The translations under genes were made by a program, and so were the position numbers. The notes beneath the pieces were generated by a model. The model was not told where the DNA came from. It worked only from the letters and a program-made list of their open reading frames with translations, and did not search any database. Shown here one piece after another: positions 14,238-22,943 of a stretch of DNA of 49,775 bases. The stretch comes from Candidatus Methylomirabilota bacterium (GTDB lineage Bacteria; Methylomirabilota; Methylomirabilia; Rokubacteriales; CSP1-6), in contig DASYUQ010000123.1 in the NCBI GenBank assembly GCA_036001065.1, positions 1-49,775 on the forward strand, written 5' to 3'. Within the stretch, counting starts at the first letter, position 1. The number at the start of each line of letters is the position of its first letter.

Positions 14238-15007
14238 AGACCCACTACCGCCTCGACGGCCCGGCCGGTGCCCCGGTCGTCACGCTGAGCCACGCCCTCG
14301 GCGCCACCCTCGACCTCTGGGACGCCCAGGCGGCGATCCTCACCAGCCAGTATCGCGTCCTGCGCTATGACGTGCGCGGCCACGGCGCCTCCGCCGTGCC
14401 GCCGGGCCCCTACACGCTCGAGCAGATGGTGGACGATCTCCGCGACCTGCTCCGATCACTCGAGATCGACCGGACCCACTTCGTCGGGCTCTCGATTGGC
14501 GGTCTCATCGGCATGATGGCCGCGCTCACCACGCCCGCGACGATCCGGAGCCTGGTGCTGTGCGATACCACGAGCTCGTACGGCCCGGGGCTCCAGCCGA
14601 TGTGGGAGGAGCGGATCGCCACCGCCGAGCGGCAGGGCATGACGGACGCCCTCATCGAGCGCACGATGGAGATCTGGTTCACGGCGCCGTTCCGGGAGTC
14701 CCACAAGGCGGTCGTCGACCGCATGCGCCAGATGCTCCTGAACACCGACCCGCGGGGCTACGCCGCGGCCATCCGGGCCATCGCCGGGGCGGATCTCAGC
14801 GAGCGGATCCACGCCATCACGTGCCCGGCGCTCATCGTCGTCGGCGAGCGCGATCCCGGCACGCCCCCGGCGATGGCCCGCGTCCTCCACGAGCGCATCC
14901 GCGACTCCCAGCTGGTCGTCCTGCCGAACGCCGCCCACTGCTCCGTCGTCGAGCGCGCCGACGAGTTCACCCGGCTGCTCCGGAGGTTCCTGGACGGGGT
15001 GAAGTAG
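14234..15007 (+). CDS. Alpha/beta hydrolase, 3-oxoadipate enol-lactonase-like
   Basis: 257 residues. VVTLSHALGATLDLWD carries the oxyanion-hole region, YDVRGHGASAVPPGPYTLEQMVDDL is typical of PcaD-like enzymes, the nucleophile elbow is FVGLSIGGLIG (Ser87), the acid is in VVGERDPGTPP and the His is in LPNAAHCSVVER. Enol-lactonases open a lactone in the beta-ketoadipate pathway, but many relatives cleave other esters or C-C bonds. It is co-translated with the LivK-type gene before it and followed by an amidohydrolase, which suggests ring or lactone degradation of whatever the binding protein captures. Confidence 0.85.
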   Translation: MKTHYRLDGPAGAPVVTLSHALGATLDLWDAQAAILTSQYRVLRYDVRGHGASAVPPGPYTLEQMVDDLRDLLRSLEIDRTHFVGLSIGGLIGMMAALTTPATIRSLVLCDTTSSYGPGLQPMWEERIATAERQGMTDALIERTMEIWFTAPFRESHKAVVDRMRQMLLNTDPRGYAAAIRAIAGADLSERIHAITCPALIVVGERDPGTPPAMARVLHERIRDSQLVVLPNAAHCSVVERADEFTRLLRRFLDGVK

Positions 15008-15021
15008 CCAGGCGGAAGCCC

Positions 15022-16023
15022 ATGGTGATCGACGTTCACGCCCATCTCTACCCCCGTGCCTTCATGGAGGAGCTGGCGGCCCAGGGGCCCGCTCACCACG
15101 TGAGTCTGACGGCGGATGCGCCGCCGTTCCTCTGCTTCGAGGGGATCCGCTTCTGGCGCTATACGCCGGCCTTCCACGACGACGCGCTCCGCCTGGCCGA
15201 GCTGGACCGCGCCGGCGTGGACCGGCAGGTGCTCTCCCTGGGCCCGCCCATGGTCTACTGGGCGCCGCCCGACCTCGGACTGCGACTGGCGCGCATCTTC
15301 AACGACGAGATCGCCAAGCTCGTCCGCAGCCACCCCGACCGCTTCGTGGGGTTCGCGGCCGTGCCCCTGCAGGCGACCGATCTGGCCCTGGCGGAGCTGG
15401 AGCGCGCCGTGGGCGATCTAGGGCTGCGCGGCGTGGCGATCGGCTCCAACATCCAGGGCAAGCCGCTCGATCACCCGAGCCTCTGGCCATTCTACGAGCG
15501 GGTGGAGGCGCTCGGGATCCCTCTCTTCGTCCACCCGATCAACCCTCCCGGCCACGGAGACATCCACGACTACCGCCTCGACCTCGTCGTCGGCTTCCCG
15601 TTCGACACCACCCTGGCCGCCGTCCGCCTCGTCTACAGCGGCGTGCTCGAGCGGTTCCCGAGGCTCCGGGTCTGCCTGGCCCATCTGGGCGGAGCGCTGC
15701 CCTTCCTGCGCGAGCGCGTCGTCATCGGGTACCGGGTGGGGCGCGAGCACTTCGGGGCCGCGCTCGGGATCGCGCGGAGCCCCGAGCCGTATCTCGAGCG
15801 TTTCTACCTCGACACCGTCTCGTACTACGAGCCGGCGCTCCTCGCCGGGCTCGCCTGCGTCGGCATCGCCCGGCTCGTTCTGGGCAGTGACGCGCCCTTC
15901 GCCGTGGGCGACCTGGCGCGCTCGGTGGCCTCGATCCGCGGGCTCAGCTTCCTGCCCGAGGGCGACCGGGAGCGAATCCTCGGCGCCAACGCCCACAGCC
16001 TCCTGACCGGCGAGTCCGGGTGA
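15022..16023 (+). CDS. Amidohydrolase-superfamily enzyme (ACMSD-like decarboxylase/hydrolase)
   Basis: 333 residues. Metal-site motifs of the ACMSD branch are present: VIDVHAHLYP (His6, His8), LFVHPINPPG in the middle, CLAHLGGALPF and the late LGSDAPFAVGD aspartate. ACMSD-like enzymes decarboxylate or hydrate aromatic and muconate-type acids with one zinc ion in the cytoplasm. The GGAAG before the ATG at 15022 acts as a weak ribosome site. With an enol-lactonase-like hydrolase upstream, a role in aromatic ring-cleavage metabolism is plausible. The exact reaction is not determined. Confidence 0.88.
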   Translation: MVIDVHAHLYPRAFMEELAAQGPAHHVSLTADAPPFLCFEGIRFWRYTPAFHDDALRLAELDRAGVDRQVLSLGPPMVYWAPPDLGLRLARIFNDEIAKLVRSHPDRFVGFAAVPLQATDLALAELERAVGDLGLRGVAIGSNIQGKPLDHPSLWPFYERVEALGIPLFVHPINPPGHGDIHDYRLDLVVGFPFDTTLAAVRLVYSGVLERFPRLRVCLAHLGGALPFLRERVVIGYRVGREHFGAALGIARSPEPYLERFYLDTVSYYEPALLAGLACVGIARLVLGSDAPFAVGDLARSVASIRGLSFLPEGDRERILGANAHSLLTGESG

Positions 16024-16039
16024 TCGGCGGGGAATTCCC

Positions 16040-17170
16040 ATGACCTTTTGGAAGATCGGCATCGTCGTCCTGGTGCTCGCCGTCGGCGCGGCCGCCGTTC
16101 CCTGGCCAGGGGACGCCGCGCCGGGCGACGATGCCTACATCGAAGGCTACGCCGCCGCCTTGCTCGAGCGCGAGTTCAAGCTCACCACGCCCTCGCTGCG
16201 CGTGCAGCACGGCGTGATCACCGTGAGCGCCGCCGACCTCGTCGGCGTCGATCGCGCGCGGGTAGTGGCGGCGCTCGAACGCATCCGCGGCGTCGCGCGG
16301 GTCGAGGTCGTCGAGCCCGGCGCCCGACCAAGCGTGGGGGCGTCGCCGACCGCGCCCGAGCCGGCGCGGCCCGCCGAGCCCCGGCCCCTGCGCATCCTGA
16401 GACAGCTCGAGTCCGGCCTGCTGCCGGGCGGCCAGCTCTTCAACCCGCTGATCGCCGACCCGCGCTGGCCGCACTTCGCGGCCTCCCAGCAATACTACCT
16501 GAACGATCCTCAACTGAAGAACGTTGGGGCCGTGAGCTTCGGGGAAACCTTCACCGTCTACCGCGATCACATCGGCTCCGGCTGGTGGGAAATCGGTGTT
16601 CAGGCCGGCGTCTTTTCCATCTTCGACCTCGACGCGCCCTCGAAGGACCTGATCAACACGGACTTCCTGGTGGCCGCGGTCGCTGGCTACCGCTACCAGG
16701 ACCTGTCGGCGCTCTTCCGCGTGTTCCACCAGTCGAGTCACCTCGGCGACGAGTTCCTGCTGCGCAGCCGCGTGCCCAACCGGGTCAATCTCAGCTACGA
16801 GGCGGTCGATCTGCGGCTCTCGTACGACTTCGGCGAAGTCCTCCGCGTGTACGGCGGCGGGGGCTATCTCTTCGACCAGGACCCGTCGAACCTCCGGCCC
16901 GGGTTCACGCAGGCCGGCGCCGAGCTCCGCAGTCCGTGGCCCGATCCGGCCGCCGGGTGGCGCCCGGTCGCCGCAGTCGATATCCAGAACCGCGAGCAGA
17001 ACGATTGGCACGCCGACTTCTCGCTGCGCGCCGGTGTGCAGTTCGAAGGCCTCCTGGTGACGAGGAACTTCCGGCTCCTCCTGGAGTACTTCCGCGGCCA
17101 CTCGCCCAACGGCCAGTTCTACCGGCACAAGATCGACTACATCGGCCTGGGCGCCCACGTCCACTTCTGA
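16040..17170 (+). CDS. Predicted outer-membrane protein, DUF1207-like, with N-terminal BON-like domain
   Basis: 376 residues. The signal peptide is MTFWKIGIVVLVLAVGAAAV. Residues 35-100 (LRVQHGVITVSAADL to GVARVEVVEP) look like a BON-type alpha/beta domain, followed by a Pro-rich linker. The rest has the DUF1207 style: LFNPLIADPRWPHFAAS, then alternating aromatic beta strands and a final LGAHVHF ending in Phe, as is typical of outer-membrane barrels. Function is unknown. Its place after two hydrolases in the operon suggests a pore or binding barrel for the operon's substrate, which is inference. Confidence 0.65.
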   Translation: MTFWKIGIVVLVLAVGAAAVPWPGDAAPGDDAYIEGYAAALLEREFKLTTPSLRVQHGVITVSAADLVGVDRARVVAALERIRGVARVEVVEPGARPSVGASPTAPEPARPAEPRPLRILRQLESGLLPGGQLFNPLIADPRWPHFAASQQYYLNDPQLKNVGAVSFGETFTVYRDHIGSGWWEIGVQAGVFSIFDLDAPSKDLINTDFLVAAVAGYRYQDLSALFRVFHQSSHLGDEFLLRSRVPNRVNLSYEAVDLRLSYDFGEVLRVYGGGGYLFDQDPSNLRPGFTQAGAELRSPWPDPAAGWRPVAAVDIQNREQNDWHADFSLRAGVQFEGLLVTRNFRLLLEYFRGHSPNGQFYRHKIDYIGLGAHVHF

Positions 17171-17183
17171 CGAGCCGATCGGT

Positions 17184-17422
17184 ATGACGCCCGAGCGCAG
17201 GGACGTCGGGGCCAGCGGCGCCGCTTACGAGCCCTACGTGGGCCGCTGGAGCTGGCTGGTGGCCCGGGAGTTCGTCGGCCGGCTGGAGACGCCGCGGGAG
17301 CAGTGCTGGCTCGACATCGGCTGCGGCACCGGCGCGCTGGCCGCGCTGTTCCGGGGCGTCGGGCCGACGCCACCATCCCCCTGATCGCCCGCGCGTGGGC
17401 GGTCAAGGGCGTCGCACCCTAG
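17184..17422 (+). pseudogene. SAM-dependent methyltransferase with central deletion
   Basis: The N-terminal part (MTPERRDVGASGAAYEPYVG to LDIGCGTGALAALFRG) carries motif I of class I methyltransferases. At about 17362 the sequence jumps, in another frame, to ATIPLIARAWAVKGVAP and a TAG at 17420, which reads like the C-terminal strand of the same family. Around 150-200 residues of the middle are missing, so the enzyme cannot be active. Its end overlaps the convergent gene at 17403 by about 20 bases. Confidence 0.65.
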
Positions 17423-18287
17423 CCAGCGACTCCAGCACCGTCACCACCACCGAGAGGTCTTCGCCCGCGTGACCCTCCGCCTGCGCGGCGGCGTAGAGGC
17501 GCTCGGCCAGGTCGGTGAGCGGAAGCGGGGCGCCCACGCTCGCCGCCGCCGCCTGGATCAGGTGCAGGTCCTTCATGAAGAGATCGAGCTTCATCTGGGG
17601 CGGAAACTCGCCGCGCACGATCAGCGGACCGCGCACCTCGAGCATGCGCGAGGTCGCCGCGCTCGCGGCCAGGACTTCGAGGACCATGCCGGGATCGAGC
17701 CCGCCGGCGCGCGCCATGGCCAGCGCCTCGGCGGCCGCCGCGCTGTGCAGGCCGATGAGCAGGTTGGCCACCAGCTTGACGAACATCGCCCGCCCCGCCG
17801 CCCCCACCCAGAAGGCCCGCGGCAGCACGGCCTCCAGCACCGGTCGCCACTGCTCGAAGAGGGCGCGGTCGCCGCCGACGATGACGATGCCGTCGCCCTG
17901 CGCGACCTGGGCGCTGGTGCCGCTGATCGGGCAGTCGAGGAACCCGAGCCCGCGCGCGGCCACCGCGTGGGCCAGGCGCTCGGTCAGCGCGGGTGAGATC
18001 GTGCTCATCTGGATGACGACCTGCGCGGGGCGCGCCCCGGCCAGCACGCCGTCGGGGCCGAGGATCGCCTCCTCCACCGTGGCCAGCGACGGCAGGACGG
18101 TGCACACGGCCTGGGAGGCCTTGGCCACCGCGGCCGCGGAGGCGGCAGGCTGGCCGCCCAGCGCGCCGAGCGCCTGCATCCGGTCGGGCAGCACGTCGTA
18201 GCCAACGATTTGATGGCCGGCGGCGTGGAGGCGCGAGGCCACGGCGTGGCCGAGAAGCCCGAGGCCGACGATCCCGACCGTCGTCAT
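17403..18287 (-). CDS. NAD(P)-dependent beta-hydroxyacid dehydrogenase (3-hydroxyisobutyrate dehydrogenase family)
   Basis: 294 residues. The Rossmann motif is TVGIVGLGLLGHAVASRL. The substrate-binding motif DCPISGTSAQVAQG lies at 118-131, and the catalytic lysine is in FVKLVANLLIGL (K171, with N175). The family oxidises 3-hydroxyacids such as 3-hydroxyisobutyrate or tartronate semialdehyde equivalents. It is last in a minus-strand operon behind a LivK-type protein and an isochorismatase-like hydrolase, with only four bases between it and the binding-protein stop. The substrate is unknown. Confidence 0.9.
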   Translation of the reverse strand: MTTVGIVGLGLLGHAVASRLHAAGHQIVGYDVLPDRMQALGALGGQPAASAAAVAKASQAVCTVLPSLATVEEAILGPDGVLAGARPAQVVIQMSTISPALTERLAHAVAARGLGFLDCPISGTSAQVAQGDGIVIVGGDRALFEQWRPVLEAVLPRAFWVGAAGRAMFVKLVANLLIGLHSAAAAEALAMARAGGLDPGMVLEVLAASAATSRMLEVRGPLIVRGEFPPQMKLDLFMKDLHLIQAAAASVGAPLPLTDLAERLYAAAQAEGHAGEDLSVVVTVLESLARVRRP

Positions 18288-18291
18288 GCGA

Positions 18292-19533
18292 TCAGCAGTG
18301 CTTGCACGGCGGGTAGTCCCGCGAGTAGACCGGGTTCTTGAGGAACTCGTCCGGCTTGTAAATCCAGAACTGCGAGACGTTGGGGAAGGTGTGGAAGACG
18401 GTATTCTGCAGGCGGCCCCCCACCTTCTCCACCTTGCGGACGTAGACGTTCTGGACCGGGTTGCCGTAGTCGTCGAAGCGGATGGGCCCGCGCGGCGCGT
18501 CCGAGAGGTCGGCCCGCCGGAGCGCGCCCAGGAACCTCTCGACGTTCTCGATGTCGCCGCCGGTCGCCTCCAGGGCCGCCCGGAGGGCGGCGCCGGCCAC
18601 GTACGTGCCCTCCGAGTAGTACGAGGGGACCTGCTTGAACTTGGCCTCGTAGGCGGCGGCGAACTTCTTGTTGGCGGGGGTCGGGAGCGCGGCCGAGTAG
18701 TGGAGCGCGGTGACGACCCCCAGCACCTCGTCGCCCATGGTGCGGAGCACGTGCTCGTCGGTGAAGGTGCCGCCGCCGATGAGGGGCAGCCGGGCCTTCA
18801 GGCCGGCCTCGTCGAACTGCTTGGAGAAGCGCAGGGCGTCGGCGCCCGAGAAGACGCAGTAGATGGCGTCCACGTCGCGCCGCAGCTGGGCCAGGTAGGG
18901 CGCGAAGTCCGGCGTGTTGAGCGGCGGCCAGAGCTTCTGGACGACCTGTCCGCCGGCCTCCTCGAAGCTGCGCTGGAAGCCGGCAGCCACCTCCCAGCCG
19001 AAGGCGAAGTCATAGCCGATCATGGCGATCTTGCGGTACTTGAGGTTGTCGTACACCCACTTGCCGAACGGGTGCGAGGGCTGGGAGCTGCTCCAGCCCG
19101 TGCGGACGATGTAGGGGCTGCGCTTGCGCTGGGTGATGTCCTCCGACGAGACGATGGGGTAGATCGTCGGGACCTTCTTGCCGTCGACGTAGGGCGCGAT
19201 GGCGTAGCCCACGGCGGCGCTGAGCGGGCCCATGATAAGGTGCACGCCCTGCCCCTCGACGAGCCCGCGCAACTTGGTGAGCCCGGTGGCCGGCTTGCCC
19301 TCGTCGTCCTCGATGATGAGCTTGACCTCCCGCCCGGCCAACCGGTACTTCTGCTCCTCGAAGAACAGCTCCAGGCCGTTGATCATGTCCTTGCCGTTGG
19401 CCGAGAGCGGCCCGCTGGTGGGCACCAGCAGCGCGACCTTGACCGGCCCCCGCTGCGCCCACGTCGGGCGCTCGCCGACGAGCAGCAGCGCGAGAGCGGC
19501 CAGGGTGACGACGACCATCCCGAGTCTTCGCAT
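18292..19533 (-). CDS. LivK-type ABC substrate-binding protein with C-terminal CKHC
   Basis: 413 residues. The ATG at 19533 follows GAGGAG. The signal peptide is MRRLGMVVVTLAALALLLVG. The mature type I fold begins VKVALLVPTSGPLSANGKDMINGLELFFE. It is closely related to the proteins at 13011 and 22944, sharing the KLWPPLN-x-x-D segment and the FHTFPNVSQFWIYKPDEFLK tail, and it ends DYPPCKHC. A terminal CxxC is unusual for this fold and is repeated in the 22944 gene. No permease is adjacent. It is flanked in one operon by an isochorismatase-like and a dehydrogenase gene. Confidence 0.9.
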   Translation of the reverse strand: MRRLGMVVVTLAALALLLVGERPTWAQRGPVKVALLVPTSGPLSANGKDMINGLELFFEEQKYRLAGREVKLIIEDDEGKPATGLTKLRGLVEGQGVHLIMGPLSAAVGYAIAPYVDGKKVPTIYPIVSSEDITQRKRSPYIVRTGWSSSQPSHPFGKWVYDNLKYRKIAMIGYDFAFGWEVAAGFQRSFEEAGGQVVQKLWPPLNTPDFAPYLAQLRRDVDAIYCVFSGADALRFSKQFDEAGLKARLPLIGGGTFTDEHVLRTMGDEVLGVVTALHYSAALPTPANKKFAAAYEAKFKQVPSYYSEGTYVAGAALRAALEATGGDIENVERFLGALRRADLSDAPRGPIRFDDYGNPVQNVYVRKVEKVGGRLQNTVFHTFPNVSQFWIYKPDEFLKNPVYSRDYPPCKHC

Positions 19534-19557
19534 CGTGGTCTCCTCGTCTGACCGGGA

Positions 19558-20196
19558 TCAGGCGCCGAGCGCCTGAAGAATCTCCGTGTTCGACAGCGGC
19601 CAGCCGATCGCCGCCGCCATCAGCGTGAGCGCGAAGCGATGCATCTCCTCGCCGTCCATGGAGTCCACCGCTTCGGCGGCGATGACGACGCGGAAATCGC
19701 GGTTCGTCGCCTCGAAGCCCGCGCAGAGCACGCACGTGGTGGTGTTGATGCCGGCCAGGATCAGCGCCTCCACCCCCAGCCGGCGGCGCAGGACGAACTC
19801 GAGGTCGGTCGCCTGGAAGGAGTTGTAGCGCTTCTTGCCTCGCACGATGAGGTCGCGCGGGTCGCGCAGCTCGGGGATGACCTCCACCCCGGCGCCGCCG
19901 GCCAGGTTGTGCTTGAGGATGCCGCGGCGGGCCTTCGTCGGATCGTCGTGCGCGACCTTCCAGAAGGGGTTGGCGGCGATCTCGCCGGGGTCACGATATT
20001 CGGTGACGACGTGGACGACGGGGACGCCGAGCCGGCGCAGGTCGGCGAAGAGCGCGGCCGCCCGCTTGATGAGCGGGCCGCAGCGCTCGGCCGGCAGCGG
20101 CAGCGTGGCCACGGAGGGGTCGAGGTGCCCGCGGTGCATGTCGATCGCCACCACCGCCGTGGTCTTGGGGTCGAGCCGGATCGGGGGGCTCACCAT
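19558..20196 (-). CDS. Isochorismatase-family cysteine hydrolase
   Basis: 212 residues. The catalytic triad of the family is visible: Asp19 in VVAIDMHRGH, Lys at 121-122 in VRGKKRYNSF and Cys155 in GINTTTCVLCAG. The cis-peptide region before the Cys is typical. Members hydrolyse isochorismate, N-carbamoyl compounds, nicotinamide or biuret-like amides. The ATG at 20196 has no good ribosome site and overlaps the end of a degraded frame upstream. It probably heads the operon with the LivK-type and dehydrogenase genes, consistent with breakdown of an imported amide, though that is inference. Confidence 0.88.
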   Translation of the reverse strand: MVSPPIRLDPKTTAVVAIDMHRGHLDPSVATLPLPAERCGPLIKRAAALFADLRRLGVPVVHVVTEYRDPGEIAANPFWKVAHDDPTKARRGILKHNLAGGAGVEVIPELRDPRDLIVRGKKRYNSFQATDLEFVLRRRLGVEALILAGINTTTCVLCAGFEATNRDFRVVIAAEAVDSMDGEEMHRFALTLMAAAIGWPLSNTEILQALGA

Positions 20197-20317
20197 GACG
20201 CCGCGGTCGCCCGATCCACGATGCGCTGCGCGGCGGCCTGACGCACCCTGGCCACGCACTCCGGCGCCGGTCGCTCGGGAAGCGCGAGGCCCGAGACTTT
20301 CGGAAATCCCAGCGCGC

Positions 20318-20440
20318 TCATGGGGACCAGCGAGCCGCCGCGAAGGGCCCGCGGCGCGTGATCTCGTTCCGCGTCACCGCCGCCTCGGCCGTCGCGGTGG
20401 GCAGCGCCACCACGGCCAGGAACAGAACCCACCGCTTCAT
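20318..20440 (-). pseudogene. Broken 5' end of a secreted protein gene
   Basis: A well-formed start (GGGAGG, eight bases, ATG at 20440) encodes a signal peptide MKRWVLFLAVVALPTATAEA followed by AVTRNEITRRGPFA, then a stop after 40 codons. The mature start resembles the VTRxEIxxRxPFA opening of the alpha/beta-hydrolase-domain proteins. In the neighbouring frame, sequence stays open down to the isochorismatase start. A frameshift or deletion remnant is most likely. The rest of the 420-base gap at 20197-20616 holds no other recognisable gene. Confidence 0.4.
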
Positions 20441-20596
20441 CGCTGGCCTCCCACCACGCGCGTCCGGTGACCGGCGCGCGCTCGCCAGGAAACGCACCGC
20501 AAGGTTAGGAGTGGAGCGATCGTAGTCTGCCCGCCGGGACCGGTCAAGTTTGAACCGATGTGCTAGCCTAAGAGCCCGTTCAGGGAGGACGCGCCC

Positions 20597-20617
20597 ATGG
20601 TCACCAGCTCCACTTGA
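20597..20617 (+). other. Six-codon leader frame overlapping the Mo-hydroxylase start
   Basis: GGGAGG at 20583-20588 sits eight bases before an ATG that encodes MVTSST and then TGA. The TGA overlaps the ATG of the large Mo-hydroxylase subunit (TGATG at 20615-20619). The best ribosome site therefore serves the leader, and the enzyme would be translated by coupling. Confidence 0.45.
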
Positions 20618-22941
20618 TGGCGAGCCTCATCGGCGCCGAAGTCCGGCGGCGCGAGGACCCCGCCCTCGTCCAGGGGGCGGGGCGCTTCGTGGACGACCTG
20701 GTGCTGTCGCGCCTGGCCTTCATGAGCGTGCTGCGCTCGCCCCACGCCCACGCGCGCGTCCTCCGCATCGACACCACGCGGGCGGCGGCGCTGCCCGGCG
20801 TGCTCCGCGTGATCACCGCGCGCGACGTGGAGGGCACGGTCGATCCCGAGCCGGCCGTCGGGATCCCGCCGGCGGCGCACCGCCCACCCCGGCCGCTCCT
20901 GGCACGCGAGGTCGTCCGCTACGTCGGTGAGCCCGTGGCCGCCGTCGTCGCCGAAGATCGCTACGCCGCCGCCGACGCCTGCGCGGGCGTCGAGGTCGAG
21001 TACGATCCGCTGCCGGCGGTGAGCGATCCCGAAGCGGCGCTCGCCCCCGGGGCGCCGCGCGTGCACGCGCAGTTCCCGGACAACGTGGCCCTCGCCTGGT
21101 CCTGGAGCGAGGGCGACGTGGACGGCGCCTTCGCCCGCGCCCGGACGGTCGTCCGCCTCCGCCTGCGCAACCAGCGCGTGGCCGGCATGGCCCTGGAGCC
21201 GCGCGGCTGCCTGGCCGAGTTCCGCGGCGGTGCGCTCACGGTGTGGGCGGGCACCCAGACGCCCCATCGTCTCCGCTGGGGCCTCGCGCAGATGCTGAGG
21301 CTGCCCGAGTCCGCGGTGCGCGTGATCGCGCCCGACGTGGGCGGCGGGTTCGGATGCAAGATCGGTTTCTACGCCGACGAGGCGCTCTGCGCGTGGGCCG
21401 CCCGGCGCCTGGGACGGCCGGTCAAGCTCGTCCTCACCCGCCGCGAAGATTTCTTGACGACCACCCAGGGGCGCGGCCAGCTCAACGACGTGGAAGCGGC
21501 GGTGGCCGAGGACGGCACCGTCCTGGCGCTCCGCTGCCGGACGATCGCCGATCTCGGCGCCTATCTGGAATCGCTGACGCCGTATCCGGGCATGCTGACC
21601 GGACGGCTCCTTACCGGTCCCTACCGCATCCCGGCAGCGCGCTACGAGCTGACCAGCGTGTTCACCAACGCGATGGCCACCGCGCCCTACCGCGGCGCCG
21701 GGCGCCCGGAGGCGACGTACCTGCTCGAGCGAACGATGGACGAGATCGCGCGCACGATCGGGCTCGACCCGGCGGAGGTCCGACGCCGCAACCTGATCCG
21801 CTCCGAGGAGTTCCCGTATCGCGCGCCGTCGGGGCTCCTCTACGACTCCGGCCAGTACGAAGCGGCACTCGACCGGGCGCTGGCGATGGTCGACTACAAG
21901 CGCTTCCGCGACCTCCAGCACCGCGGGCGCGAGGAAGGGCGGTATCTCGGCATCGGCTTTTCCACCTTCATGGAGACGGCGGGCGTCGGCCCGTCCAAGA
22001 TCACGCCCATCTTCGGCTGGGAGAGCGCCACCGTGCGCGTGGAGATGTCGGGCAAGGTCACCGTGCTCACGGGCACGAGCCCGCACGGCCAGGGGCTCGA
22101 AACGGCCTTCGCTCAGATCGCCGCCGATCGCCTCGGCCTTCCGATGGATGATGTGGCCGTACTCCACGGCGACACCGCCGTCGTGGCCGCGGGCGTGGGG
22201 ACGTTCGGCAGCCGCTCCATCGCCGTCGGCGGTCCCGCCGTCGCCGCGTCGATCGACAAGGTGCTCGACAAGGCGCGGCCGATCGCGGCGGCGCTGCTCG
22301 AGGCCGCCGCCGACGATATCGTCTTCGACGGCGGTCGGTTTTCGGTGCGCGGCGTGCCGGATCGGGCCCTGACGCTGGCCGACGTCGCCGCGGCCGCCTG
22401 GGCAGCCAAGACGCTCCCCGCCGGCCTGGAGCCCGGGCTCGAGGCCACGACCGTGTGGGATCCGCCGAACTTCACCTTCCCGTCGGGCACTCACGTGGCC
22501 GTGGTGGAGGTCGATCCCGAGTCGGGCGGGGTCCGCCTGCTTCGCGTCGTGGCCGTGGACGACTGCGGGCGCGTCATCAACCCGCTCCTCGTCGAGGGAC
22601 AGATCCAGGGAGGGCTCGCCCAGGGCCTCGGCCAGGCCCTCTGGGAGCAGGTGGCCTACGACGAGACCGGGCAGTGTCTCACGGCGTCGCTCATGGACTA
22701 TGCGGTCCCGAAGGCCGACGCGCTGCCGCCCTACGAGCTCGACCGGATCGAGACGCCCTCGCCGGTCAACCCGCTGGGCGCCAAGGGCTGCGGCGAGGCG
22801 GGCACGATCGGCTCCACGCCCGCCGCCGTCAACGCGGTCATCGACGCGCTGGCCCCCTTCGGTGTCACGCATCTCGACATGCCGCTCACCGCCGCGCGCG
22901 TGTGGTCGGCGATCCAACAGGCCCAACACTCAAGGAGATGA
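20617..22941 (+). CDS. Molybdenum hydroxylase large (Moco-binding) subunit, orphan
   Basis: 774 residues of the xanthine dehydrogenase/aldehyde oxidase large-subunit family. Recognisable parts are the N-terminal RREDPALVQGAGRFVDD, APDVGGGFGCKIGFYADEA, TAPYRGAGRPEATYLLERTMDEIA, HGQGLETAFAQIAADRLG and the C-terminal KGCGEAGTIGSTPAAVNAVIDAL, where Glu (about 727) is the catalytic base. The active-site loop reads PYRGAGRPE and lacks the AYXCSFR motif of true CO dehydrogenase, so a CoxL call is not supported. No FAD or 2Fe-2S subunit gene is adjacent; the nearest set is at 40.4-41.8 kb. A LivK-type gene starts right after its stop. It probably hydroxylates an organic acid, aldehyde or N-heterocycle. 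Confidence 0.9.
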   Translation: MASLIGAEVRRREDPALVQGAGRFVDDLVLSRLAFMSVLRSPHAHARVLRIDTTRAAALPGVLRVITARDVEGTVDPEPAVGIPPAAHRPPRPLLAREVVRYVGEPVAAVVAEDRYAAADACAGVEVEYDPLPAVSDPEAALAPGAPRVHAQFPDNVALAWSWSEGDVDGAFARARTVVRLRLRNQRVAGMALEPRGCLAEFRGGALTVWAGTQTPHRLRWGLAQMLRLPESAVRVIAPDVGGGFGCKIGFYADEALCAWAARRLGRPVKLVLTRREDFLTTTQGRGQLNDVEAAVAEDGTVLALRCRTIADLGAYLESLTPYPGMLTGRLLTGPYRIPAARYELTSVFTNAMATAPYRGAGRPEATYLLERTMDEIARTIGLDPAEVRRRNLIRSEEFPYRAPSGLLYDSGQYEAALDRALAMVDYKRFRDLQHRGREEGRYLGIGFSTFMETAGVGPSKITPIFGWESATVRVEMSGKVTVLTGTSPHGQGLETAFAQIAADRLGLPMDDVAVLHGDTAVVAAGVGTFGSRSIAVGGPAVAASIDKVLDKARPIAAALLEAAADDIVFDGGRFSVRGVPDRALTLADVAAAAWAAKTLPAGLEPGLEATTVWDPPNFTFPSGTHVAVVEVDPESGGVRLLRVVAVDDCGRVINPLLVEGQIQGGLAQGLGQALWEQVAYDETGQCLTASLMDYAVPKADALPPYELDRIETPSPVNPLGAKGCGEAGTIGSTPAAVNAVIDALAPFGVTHLDMPLTAARVWSAIQQAQHSRR

Positions 22942-22943
22942 GC

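Noticed and set aside
20617-22941. Aerobic CO dehydrogenase large subunit (CoxL)
   Set aside because: The large subunits here lack the AYXCSFR active-site loop. They read PYRGAGRP, PYRGVGRP and GPNRGYACG, so a CO dehydrogenase label is not supported.
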